Origin: Saprospiraceae bacterium
GTDB lineage: Bacteria; Bacteroidota; Bacteroidia; Chitinophagales; Saprospiraceae
Length of the DNA: 5,719 nt
Direction of reading: 5' to 3'
Assembly (NCBI GenBank): GCA_014379665.1
Contig: JACMLK010000293.1
Coordinates: 1 to 5,719, forward strand
Below the pieces are notes generated by a model. That model had not been told where the DNA came from and made no database searches. It worked only from the letters and a program-made list of their open reading frames with translations. The position numbers were made by a program, and so were the translations under genes. Each line of letters starts with the position of its first letter. The first letter of the stretch is position 1. Positions 1-5,487 of this stretch are shown one piece after another.

Positions 1-48
1 TGCAAATTTTAGCAAAAATCCCGCCAAAACTGGTTGTAACCTGTATAT

Positions 49-76
49 TTAACCCCGGGTTGCAACCCGGGGTTAA
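49..76. repeat. 28-bp perfect palindrome, REP-like element
   Basis: The half-site TTAACCCCGGGTTG is followed directly by its exact reverse complement, so the element is palindromic over all 28 bases. As RNA it would fold into a strong GC-rich stem of about 11-12 bp with a loop of a few bases. It lies in the gap left of the first gene, next to a second small hairpin at 87-99. From general memory, GGGTTGCAACCC-type palindromes paired with GGGGTGAAAT-like motifs are dispersed in many Bacteroidota genomes and behave like REP elements mobilised by RAYT transposases. That link is inference. The hairpin could also serve as a bidirectional transcription terminator or mRNA-stabilising structure. Confidence 0.75.
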
Positions 77-86
77 TCATTATTTC

Positions 87-102
87 ACCTCTTCGGGGTT
101 TT
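87..102 (+). terminator. Small hairpin with short T tract, possible terminator
   Basis: ACCTC (87-91) pairs with GGGGT (95-99), with one G-T wobble and a three-base loop, and three more T follow. Read on the minus strand it is CCCCGAAGAGGTGAAAT, which recalls the second half of the REP-like element family proposed for 49-76. It may therefore belong to that element rather than be an independent terminator. The short T tract makes intrinsic termination uncertain. Confidence 0.25.
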
Positions 103-147
103 AATATAGTACCTCTTTGTTTTATTTATGACATTAATCTTTACCGG

Positions 148-1068
148 ATGTCTTATTTATTGAAATGTGTAGTGTATTTATCATTGGCTGTCCTGGAATT
201 TTCATCATGTCATTCCACTATGCCTGAAATGACAGAAGAAGAACCTGAAGAAACGCCGGATACTGTCATTTTTTCAGAAAGGATCGCAGCCGGGACCCTT
301 AACAATAAAAGTATTGATGAAGCTTCCGGTATGGCGATGTCCATTCAGCATGATTCAGCATTCTGGACGCATAATGATTCCGGTGATGAAGCCAGACTAT
401 TTCTGATCAGCACTACAGCCAGATATCAATTGACTTGTACGTTGTCCGGAGCCACAAACAGAGACTGGGAAGATATTGCTGTGGCTAAAGATCCGGTAAA
501 TGCAAAAAGCAGGATATATATCGGAGATATCGGAGATAATAGTGCCATTTATGGATATGGTTATATTTATATTCTGAACGAACCAGCTATAACTGCCGAT
601 CCGGATATTACAGTCAGCGACTATGATAAAATCACTTTCAGATATGAGGATGGCAAAAGAGATGCTGAGAGTCTGATGGTTGATCCTGTGAATGGAGATA
701 TCTATATAGTAAGTAAACGAGAAGCCAATGTTGGTTTATATCAGATAAAATATCCTTACAGTTTTACTGACACGACCATCGCTAAAAAAGTGCTCACCAT
801 GCCATACACTCAGATAGTAGGTGGAGACATATCGGCTGATGGATCAGAAATTCTGTTGAAAAATTACGATACCATCTGGTACTGGCCTCGTAAAAATGGA
901 CAGTCTGTTGCCGAAGCACTGAATGAAAAACCCACCGAACCACCCTATACCCAGGAGCCTCAGGGTGAAGCTATATGCTGGTCGCGGGACAGCAAGGCAT
1001 TTTACACCATGAGTGAAGCGTCACTTCTTAACATTACTCCGGTGTTGTACCGGTACGAAAAGAAATGA
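148..1068 (+). CDS. Predicted lipoprotein, beta-propeller-like, conserved but uncharacterised family
   Basis: This is a 306-residue protein with a short hydrophobic N-terminus ending at FSSC (Cys21), which fits a lipoprotein signal although Phe at -3 is not canonical. An acidic, proline-rich linker (about 28-38) follows, as often seen in surface lipoproteins of Bacteroidota. Motifs in order are EASGM (58-62), WTHNDSGD (73-80), DWEDIA (106-111), YIGDIGDN (124-131), DAESLMVDP (172-180), GGDISADG (225-232) and QGEAICW (272-278). This motif set matches a widespread family of secreted proteins that look like beta-propellers. I know of no proven function, and the acidic GD/DN loops suggest metal binding (inference). 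No SD sequence or clean TAnnTTTG box precedes the ATG. An upstream ATG at 128 is out of frame and stops quickly. The gene converges on the peptidase gene with a 12-bp gap and no obvious terminator between them. Confidence 0.85.
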   Translation: MSYLLKCVVYLSLAVLEFSSCHSTMPEMTEEEPEETPDTVIFSERIAAGTLNNKSIDEASGMAMSIQHDSAFWTHNDSGDEARLFLISTTARYQLTCTLSGATNRDWEDIAVAKDPVNAKSRIYIGDIGDNSAIYGYGYIYILNEPAITADPDITVSDYDKITFRYEDGKRDAESLMVDPVNGDIYIVSKREANVGLYQIKYPYSFTDTTIAKKVLTMPYTQIVGGDISADGSEILLKNYDTIWYWPRKNGQSVAEALNEKPTEPPYTQEPQGEAICWSRDSKAFYTMSEASLLNITPVLYRYEKK

Positions 1069-1080
1069 TACGAGTTCAGC

Positions 1081-3423
1081 TTATGGCTTGATCACCCTGT
1101 CTCTTGCCTTCTGCATCGGATTGGGTTTGTCCTGATACTTATGTGTTTTAAAAAGCTGGAATCTGGTAGGTATCTCACGTACCGGAAAACTGTTGTTGGA
1201 TTCGTCTATATCTGCTGTTTCCTTGTAGGGATCGATGATGATGGATGTGACTTCTTTATTTTTAACAAAGACCTTGGTGACTTTCTGTTCATTTAACCGC
1301 CATATTTCAACCGGTACCCGCTCTACTTCCACACTGCCGTCTTCAAATGTCCATTGGATGATGATCGGCATCACAAGGCCACCTTTATTAGAGAATTGAA
1401 GTTCATAATAATTTTTACTGCCGTATTTCTGCTCTTTCTCATCCTTAGTCATGAGGCTGTCATTTGTCATCTGTATTGTTAAATCTACAGAATCTTCGGT
1501 TTCCCAGGGCTGGTAAGTATTATAGAAATCAGAAATAGTGCTGTCTTTTTCGACAGGAAATTTTTTGAATTGTGCTCTGTTTCGTTGTTTGGTGAGAAAA
1601 TCCTGTGGTTTGTGAATCACATTCCGGAAGGTGTCTAACTTTTTATCAGGATCATTATCCACATCTGCTTTGTACCAATTGACGCTGTCTAAAGAAATAT
1701 CAACAGCATCAATACTGTAAAACCAACCTCTCCAGTACCAATCCAGGTCTACAGCACTGGCTTCCTCCATGGTGCGGAAAAAATCATCAGGTGTAGGATG
1801 TTTGAATGCCCATCTCCGGCAATATTCCTTAAAAGCGTGATCAAATGCTTCCCTACCCATGATGGTCTCCCTTAAGATATTGAGTGCGGTAGATGGCTTG
1901 TCATACGCATTATTTCCATAGTCTATGATATTTTCACTATTGGTCATGATAGGTTCAAGCTGATTTTTCGGACGCTTCATATAATCAACTATCGTGTGTG
2001 CAGGTCCGGCGGCGGATGGATAATTGTTGTCCCACTCCTGCTCTGTTATGAACTGCATAAAACTATTGATGCCTTCGTCAAACCATGCCCATTGCCGTTC
2101 ATCACTATTAAATATCATAGGAAAGTAGGTATGTCCGACCTCATGAATGATGACGAGTATCGCTGCATTTTTGGATCCTTCCGTATAAGTACCATCAGCA
2201 TCAGCCCTTCCCGGATTAAAAGAAATCATCGGGTATTCCATCCCATTGGCAGCTTCAACAGATATCGCTACCGGATATGGGTATGGAATACTGAATTTGG
2301 AGTATGTGCGGAGCGTATGGTCTATCACCTTGGTGCTGTATTTGTTGTAAATCGGATAAGCTTCTTTACTATACAGACTCATGCACATGACTTTCTGACC
2401 GAGCTCATTGTAGTGAGGCATAGCGTCCCACACAAATTTTTTACTGGCTGTCCAGGCGAAATCGCGTACATTTTTGGCTTTGAATTTCCAGGTTTTCTTC
2501 CTTGTTGAAATGGGTAAAAGTTCGTTTGTTTTGGCTTCAGTCAAAGTGACTATCTCAAGCGGCTTTGCGGATGATTGCGACTGGGTCCATCTTGAGTGCT
2601 GAGCAGAGGTAAGTACTTCTTTATAATTCTGACATTCACCCGTTCCCGCAACTATATGATCTGCAGGTAAGGTGATGTTCACTTCATAATCACCAAAAGT
2701 AAGGGCAAATTCTCCTCTGCCGACAAACTGTTTATTTTGCCATCCTTCAAAGTCGCTGTACACGCACATTCTTGGAAACCATTGAGCTACGGTGTACAGA
2801 TAATTTTTATTATCAGCAAAATATTCATATCCGCCACGTCCCCAACTGGGGGTATTCATTCTGTCAATCATGTAATAATACCAGTCGATGCTGAACACAA
2901 CTTTTTTACCCGGCTTGAGTGGTTGGGGAAGGTCAATACGCATCATGGTTTCGTTGATGACATATTTGAGCGGAGCACCTTTATCTGAGACAACCTTTTT
3001 TATTTTGACCCCGTATTTACCCAATTGAGTGACTGCTTCCAACCGGTCCAATATATTTTCACTCATCACCTTCCCCATGTCCGAGGGATACATATGGTGT
3101 TTGATGGAAGCAGGGCTATGTTCGTTTTCATCCAGTTGCAACCATAGATAGGTCATTGCTACCGGAGAATTGTTATGGTAGGTGATCGTTTCAGAGCCAT
3201 CAATACGTTGTTCTTTTGTGTCCAGCGTGCAGTTGATTTTATAGTCTGCTTTTTGCTGCCAGTACCCTGGTCCCGGTGCGCCATCTGCTCCACGATATTC
3301 GTTCGGCGAGCGGAGCATATTATCGAGTTGTTCAAATTTTTTGGCGTGATTGGATCTTTCCTGACCGCTAATGGTCGTCAGGAAGAAAAAACATATAACG
3401 ATAAAAAAGACCGAATATCTCAT
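1081..3423 (-). CDS. Secreted M1-family zinc metallopeptidase (aminopeptidase-like)
   Basis: The product is 780 residues from the chosen start. It carries the M1 (gluzincin) signature HEVGH at 427-431 with the third zinc ligand Glu450 in FDEG, which is the HExxH-x18-E spacing. A GMEYP motif (394-398) stands where M1 enzymes have GxMEN. Tyr507 in the NAYDKP context fits the catalytic tyrosine. An N-terminal beta-rich domain (about 55-330, with WFPR at 215-218) precedes the catalytic domain, and a C-terminal beta region ends with a DESNN segment (in the last 60 residues). The expected activity is removal of N-terminal residues from peptides outside the cytoplasm. The open frame extends 46 codons upstream to 3561, but the ATG at 3423 begins MRYSVFFIVICFFF..ISG|Q, a good Sec signal peptide with cleavage near residue 20, whereas the extension would bury it. 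No C-terminal sorting domain is evident. It is divergent from the 3670 gene and alone on its strand. Confidence 0.93.
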   Translation of the reverse strand: MRYSVFFIVICFFFLTTISGQERSNHAKKFEQLDNMLRSPNEYRGADGAPGPGYWQQKADYKINCTLDTKEQRIDGSETITYHNNSPVAMTYLWLQLDENEHSPASIKHHMYPSDMGKVMSENILDRLEAVTQLGKYGVKIKKVVSDKGAPLKYVINETMMRIDLPQPLKPGKKVVFSIDWYYYMIDRMNTPSWGRGGYEYFADNKNYLYTVAQWFPRMCVYSDFEGWQNKQFVGRGEFALTFGDYEVNITLPADHIVAGTGECQNYKEVLTSAQHSRWTQSQSSAKPLEIVTLTEAKTNELLPISTRKKTWKFKAKNVRDFAWTASKKFVWDAMPHYNELGQKVMCMSLYSKEAYPIYNKYSTKVIDHTLRTYSKFSIPYPYPVAISVEAANGMEYPMISFNPGRADADGTYTEGSKNAAILVIIHEVGHTYFPMIFNSDERQWAWFDEGINSFMQFITEQEWDNNYPSAAGPAHTIVDYMKRPKNQLEPIMTNSENIIDYGNNAYDKPSTALNILRETIMGREAFDHAFKEYCRRWAFKHPTPDDFFRTMEEASAVDLDWYWRGWFYSIDAVDISLDSVNWYKADVDNDPDKKLDTFRNVIHKPQDFLTKQRNRAQFKKFPVEKDSTISDFYNTYQPWETEDSVDLTIQMTNDSLMTKDEKEQKYGSKNYYELQFSNKGGLVMPIIIQWTFEDGSVEVERVPVEIWRLNEQKVTKVFVKNKEVTSIIIDPYKETADIDESNNSFPVREIPTRFQLFKTHKYQDKPNPMQKARDRVIKP

Positions 3424-3469
3424 ATATGCCAATTTTTTAATGAAGGTTAAAATTAGATAATACTGATGA

Positions 3470-3504
3470 CAAATGTCCCTAATGAATTGTTTTTTCCGAC
3501 CAAA
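3470..3504 (-). promoter_or_regulatory. Possible Bacteroidota promoter for the M1 peptidase gene
   Basis: On the minus strand GACATTTG (3477-3470) matches TAnnTTTG at seven of eight positions, and a TTTG (3504-3501) lies 23 bp upstream as a possible -33 element. Transcription would begin near 3466, giving a leader of about 40 nt before the ATG at 3423. That placement makes the 46-codon upstream extension untranslated or non-transcribed. A competing near-match, GAATTTTG (3528-3521), lacks a well-spaced partner. The spacing is at the long end, so support is weak. Confidence 0.3.
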
Positions 3505-3606
3505 GCACGATTTGAAAATACAAAATTCGATAGGTGCCTTAAAAATGGGGGAATGCAACAAAATCTTTGAATCCTAAGGAAATTATAAATACACCTGTCT
3601 TTACAC

Positions 3607-3634
3607 TTTGAAAACTATGTTTTGTCTAATTTTG
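3607..3634 (+). promoter_or_regulatory. Bacteroidota-type promoter for the 3670 lipoprotein gene
   Basis: TAATTTTG (3627-3634) is a perfect match to the -7 consensus TAnnTTTG. TTTG at 3607-3610 could be the -33 element, with 16 bp between, slightly short. A start near 3640 would leave a leader of about 30 nt. The leader ends in an A-rich stretch just before the ATG, as is usual in this phylum where SD sequences are weak. Confidence 0.6.
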
Positions 3635-3669
3635 CAGGAATTAACCTTTGATTACCTATAACCATAAAA

Positions 3670-4227
3670 ATGAAAACCTTAACCATACACTTAATATCTG
3701 TTATCTTCTTATTTTCCTGCCAAAACAAACCCCAACCCACCTCTGGTAATCAAGTTGTGACTACCATTGTGGATAGCCCGGCTGCTCATTCAGAGATGTA
3801 TGATGATGAATCATCTATAGATACTGAAGATGCGGTGACCTGGTTAACCGAAGTCATCGAAACACATTTCAATGAGGGAGTATATCCTATGGAAGATATA
3901 TGTACCCCGAAATATTATGAGTACAAGATGGATGCCATACAGGTGGGCTATGACGGCGGTATGAATGAAGAAGTATTTAATAAAAAATGGTCTTCAGATT
4001 TCGACATAGAACATGCAGGTCGTGGAACCGGATTTCTGATCTCCGGGCAGGACTGGGGCACTTTAAAGGTCACAAAATGTACTCCGATATCTGACGGAAA
4101 GAAAGGATTTCTGATGCTGAATGTAACGATCGAAGACAAGGAATTGAAATCCACGTACCACAGAGATATTAAAATAGTACCTGTCGGCAAGGCTTATCTG
4201 ATCGATGACGTGGTGGAGTATGACTAA
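3670..4227 (+). CDS. Small lipoprotein of unknown function
   Basis: The 185-residue product starts MKTLTIHLISVIFLFSC, a short type II signal peptide with the lipobox LFSC and lipidated Cys17. A low-complexity linker rich in Pro, Ser, Thr, Asp and Glu runs to about residue 52. The folded part (about 53-185) opens with an amphipathic helix (AVTWLTEVIETHF) and continues with KYYEYKMDAIQ, KKWSSDFDI, a glycine-rich turn GRGTGFLISGQDWG and alternating strands up to YLIDDVVEYD at the C-terminus. The helix-then-strands pattern and the W-D-D segment remind me of small periplasmic NTF2-like/DUF3828-like lipoproteins, but I cannot confirm membership. It has its own promoter and no co-directional partner until vsr, about 720 bp away, so it is probably monocistronic. 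A tandem repeat starts 1 bp after the stop. Confidence 0.8.
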   Translation: MKTLTIHLISVIFLFSCQNKPQPTSGNQVVTTIVDSPAAHSEMYDDESSIDTEDAVTWLTEVIETHFNEGVYPMEDICTPKYYEYKMDAIQVGYDGGMNEEVFNKKWSSDFDIEHAGRGTGFLISGQDWGTLKVTKCTPISDGKKGFLMLNVTIEDKELKSTYHRDIKIVPVGKAYLIDDVVEYD

Positions 4228-4228
4228 G

Positions 4229-4338
4229 GATTAAGGTTGAGATAGAGGTTGAGATTGAGATTAAGGTTGAGATTGAGATTAAGGTTGAGATTGAGATTGA
4301 GGTTTAGATTGAGTTAAAAGGTTTAGGTTTAGATTTAA
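4229..4338. repeat. Hexamer tandem array (GRTTRA)
   Basis: Fourteen hexamers run in perfect phase from 4229 to 4312, made almost entirely of GATTAA, GGTTGA and GATTGA. The exceptions are GATAGA at 4241 and GGTTTA at 4301. A higher-order unit GATTAAGGTTGAGATTGA (18 bp) occurs twice exactly (4259-4276, 4277-4294). After an 8-base interruption three looser units follow (GTTTAG twice, then ATTTAA) to 4338. The array starts 1 bp after the lipoprotein stop codon. One strand is purine-rich. The only stop-free frame has no start codon, so it is not coding. Confidence 0.9.
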
Positions 4339-4389
4339 GTCCCTGCCAGAAAAGGGCAATTACCATTGGAAGAGTAGTACTTAATAGCA

Positions 4390-4438
4390 TTTCAATCTCC
4401 GATTGAAAACTATAAGTATTTGCATTCAAAGAATGCAA
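4390..4438. other. Two adjacent perfect hairpins with three-base loops
   Basis: TTTCAATC-TCC-GATTGAAA (4390-4408) and TTGCATTC-AAA-GAATGCAA (4420-4438) are each perfect 8-bp stems with three-base loops, separated by 11 bases. The second can extend by one wobble pair. The two differ in sequence but share an architecture. No T tract follows either on the plus strand, so they do not look like intrinsic terminators. Possible roles are ends of a small non-autonomous element, a structured RNA or DNA cruciforms. None is shown by the sequence alone. Confidence 0.6.
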
Positions 4439-4523
4439 GGCCATTAAGGTATCATTTAAGTTGGATGTTGGAGGTAATATCATCAAAGTACCGTGCTATC
4501 ACGTAGGGATCACCGCTGTAGTA

Positions 4524-4677
4524 ACGTGGGAGGATCAAGCAAGCATCATGGGAGGAAGGTGGTAGGGTCATGGGAGTACTGTCGGGGTAACGTCGAGGCA
4601 ACGTCGGGACAACGTCGGGACAACCTCAGGATAACCTTGAAAAAACCTTGATACAAAATAGGGATAAAATCTGGAAA
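4524..4677. repeat. 11-bp degenerate tandem array (ACGTCGGGACA)
   Basis: Fourteen consecutive 11-base units fit without a single indel. The core is clearest: ACGTCGAGGCA (4590), ACGTCGGGACA (4601), ACGTCGGGACA (4612) and ACCTCAGGATA (4623). Units decay outward, to the right as ACCTTGAAAAA, ACCTTGATACA, AAATAGGGATA and AAATCTGGAAA, and to the left as CTGTCGGGGTA, TCATGGGAGTA, TCATGGGAGGA and ACGTGGGAGGA. Two more possible units lie at 4501-4523 with one extra base. The period is not a multiple of three, and no open frame uses it. The graded decay from a central exact pair fits an array that expands in the middle by slippage. Confidence 0.8.
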
Positions 4678-4761
4678 ATCCGGTTTTTTAATAAAAGGTG
4701 AGGCTATACAAAAAAGTAGTTTAAATTTCCTACTATAAAACGTAAAAACACACTTCAGAAT

Positions 4762-4859
4762 TGCTTTTGGGGGTTGGCTTTGCTTGTTCGCTATTAGCTA
4801 TTGTTGGAGATGGATATTGGCCGTTGTATTTTAGCCATTAGTTTTTGGCTGTTGGCGAA
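4762..4859. repeat. Weak 7-bp-period repeat (TGGCTRT / TAGCYAT-like)
   Basis: From about 4762 the sequence falls into 7-base steps. The clearest are GCTATTA and GCTATTG (4790-4803), then TGGATAT, TGGCCGT, TGTATTT, TAGCCAT, TAGTTTT, TGGCTGT and TGGCGAA (4811-4859). Individual units diverge strongly, so the periodicity is a judgement by eye. The GC-poor, T/G-rich composition of the plus strand differs from the 11-bp array just upstream. Confidence 0.45.
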
Positions 4860-4937
4860 GATAAAGTTAAATATACCAAAAACCGGAGCATTAGCTTTTG
4901 TTTAGGGTTTATGTATGGGTTGTGATGAGACTATGTT

Positions 4938-4945
4938 TACCTTTG
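4938..4945 (+). promoter_or_regulatory. Possible -7 promoter element immediately before vsr
   Basis: TACCTTTG is a perfect match to TAnnTTTG and ends only 4 bp before the vsr ATG at 4950. If it is the functional -7 box, the transcript would start at or within a few bases of the ATG and be essentially leaderless. A TTG (4920-4922) lies 15 bp upstream as a weak, closely spaced -33 candidate. An overlapping TATGTTTA (4932-4939) is a one-mismatch alternative that would leave a few more leader bases. Confidence 0.4.
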
Positions 4946-4949
4946 TGGT

Positions 4950-5369
4950 ATGACAGATGTACATGACAAGGCGACAAGAAGTTATAATATGAGTCAGATC
5001 AAGGGTGTTGATACCAAACCTGAGCTGATGGTGAGAAAGTTTTTATTTTCAAAAGGATACCGCTACAGACTACATGACAAAATACTACCCGGGAAACCCG
5101 ATATCATTCTTCCCAAGTATAAAACCATCATTATGGTACATGGATGCTTCTGGCACGGGCACAAAAGTTGTAAATACTTTGTGATTCCGAAGACAAGAAC
5201 GGAATGGTGGACGGAAAAGATCAATAAAAACAGAGCCAATGATGAAAAAAACGAAACTGCACTTATTGCTTTGGGATGGAAGGTAATCCAGGTTTTTGGT
5301 TGTGAATTGAAGAAAGACAAAAAAGAAACTACGTTGGGTCATATTTTATCGCAACTTAAAGAAAGTTAA
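4950..5369 (+). CDS. vsr: Very short patch repair endonuclease Vsr (T:G mismatch nickase)
   Basis: The 139-residue protein nicks DNA 5' of the T in T:G mismatches formed when 5-methylcytosine deaminates, protecting sites methylated by a C5 methyltransferase. The N-terminus VHDKATRSYNM closely follows E. coli Vsr. Residues matching the E. coli enzyme, as I remember it, are Glu25, catalytic Asp51 in LPGKPD, His64 and His69 in HGCFWHGH, zinc ligands Cys66, His71, Cys74 and Cys118, intercalating Phe67 and Trp68, and Trp87 for E. coli Trp86. One residue is inserted between His71 and Cys74 relative to E. coli, and Val replaces Thr at 63. It ends at ...LSQLKES, somewhat shorter than the 156-residue E. 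coli protein but normal for the family. The ATG at 4950 is chosen because the next in-frame ATG (codon 14) would remove the conserved N-terminus. The controller-like gene starts 118 bp downstream on the same strand, so a linked methyltransferase is expected. Confidence 0.96.
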   Translation: MTDVHDKATRSYNMSQIKGVDTKPELMVRKFLFSKGYRYRLHDKILPGKPDIILPKYKTIIMVHGCFWHGHKSCKYFVIPKTRTEWWTEKINKNRANDEKNETALIALGWKVIQVFGCELKKDKKETTLGHILSQLKES

Positions 5370-5418
5370 TTATTTGTATATCAGATAATTAGTTATATCA
5401 TTACTTTGTACAGGCATT

Positions 5419-5453
5419 ATGTGACTTATAGTCCGTTGCCTTATAGTCTACAT
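5419..5453 (+). promoter_or_regulatory. Tandem C-box operator for an R-M controller protein
   Basis: Two near-identical boxes, GACTTATAGTC (5423-5433) and GCCTTATAGTC (5438-5448), sit 15 bp apart centre to centre. They are framed by ATGT on the left and ACAT on the right, 35 bp in all. Sequence, spacing and flanks closely resemble the operator bound by C.Esp1396I as I remember it (GACT-TATAGTC-CGT spacer, second TATAGTC box, terminal ACAT). In such systems two controller dimers bind side by side: the upstream site activates and the downstream site, overlapping the promoter, represses at high protein level. The operator ends 34 bp before the controller ATG, the expected place for autoregulation. 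Confidence 0.88.
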
Positions 5454-5460
5454 ACATTTA
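5453..5460 (+). promoter_or_regulatory. Possible -7 element of the controller promoter
   Basis: TACATTTA matches TAnnTTTG at seven of eight positions and directly adjoins the C-box operator. Transcription would start near 5466, leaving about 22 nt before the ATG. The -33 position would fall inside the C-boxes, which fits promoters where the bound controller replaces or overlaps the upstream promoter element. A TTG at 5436-5438 is too close (14 bp) to be an ideal partner, consistent with a promoter that needs activation (inference). Confidence 0.35.
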
Positions 5461-5487
5461 TTTTTACACATTCCTCAAAATTTTAAA

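Larger units (their letters stand above)
4228..4949. other. Gene-free interval rich in short tandem repeats and hairpins
   Basis: No credible gene lies in these 722 bases. Only one open frame of note exists (4304-4486, minus, 60 codons); it runs through the hexamer array and both hairpins and has no recognisable protein features. Left to right the interval contains a hexamer array, two compact hairpins, an 11-bp degenerate array, an AT-rich stretch (about 4680-4760), a 7-bp-period stretch, and the promoter region of vsr. It separates the envelope genes from the presumed restriction-modification locus, so it could mark the edge of an inserted block (inference). Confidence 0.7.

Noticed and set aside
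1039..1080. CCGGT-GTTGT-ACCGG inverted repeat at the convergent gene ends
   Set aside because: It is inside the coding sequence of the first gene, has a five-pair stem and lacks a T tract on either strand, so it is not supported as a terminator.
1996..2508. 170-codon open frame on the plus strand
   Set aside because: It lies wholly antisense to the M1 peptidase catalytic region, including the HEVGH codons, and its translation has no family features. It is a shadow of the real gene.
4230..4303. Stop-free reading frame through the hexamer array encoding alternating Ile/Val and Glu/Lys
   Set aside because: The frame is bounded by a stop at 4221-4223 and has no start codon before the array, so translation is not plausible.
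4229..4338. Hexamer array as a CRISPR or telomere-like element
   Set aside because: Units are directly abutting with no spacers, and the array is short and internal, so neither CRISPR nor telomere fits.
4304..4486. 60-codon open frame on the minus strand
   Set aside because: It runs through both hairpins and ends inside the hexamer array, has no recognisable domain, no signal, and no promoter. It is likely to be chance.
4640..4689. AAAAAACC / GGTTTTTT inverted repeat and CTGG-AAAAT-CCGG hairpin followed by six T
   Set aside because: The stem of the hairpin has only four pairs (one a wobble), and the long-range repeat has a loop of about 34 bases inside the 11-bp array. There is no gene immediately upstream that needs termination.
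5367..5391. AT-only inverted repeat TAATTAT / ATAATTA after vsr
   Set aside because: A seven-pair stem of A-T only with an 11-base loop that includes the stop codon and has no T tract is too weak to call a terminator.
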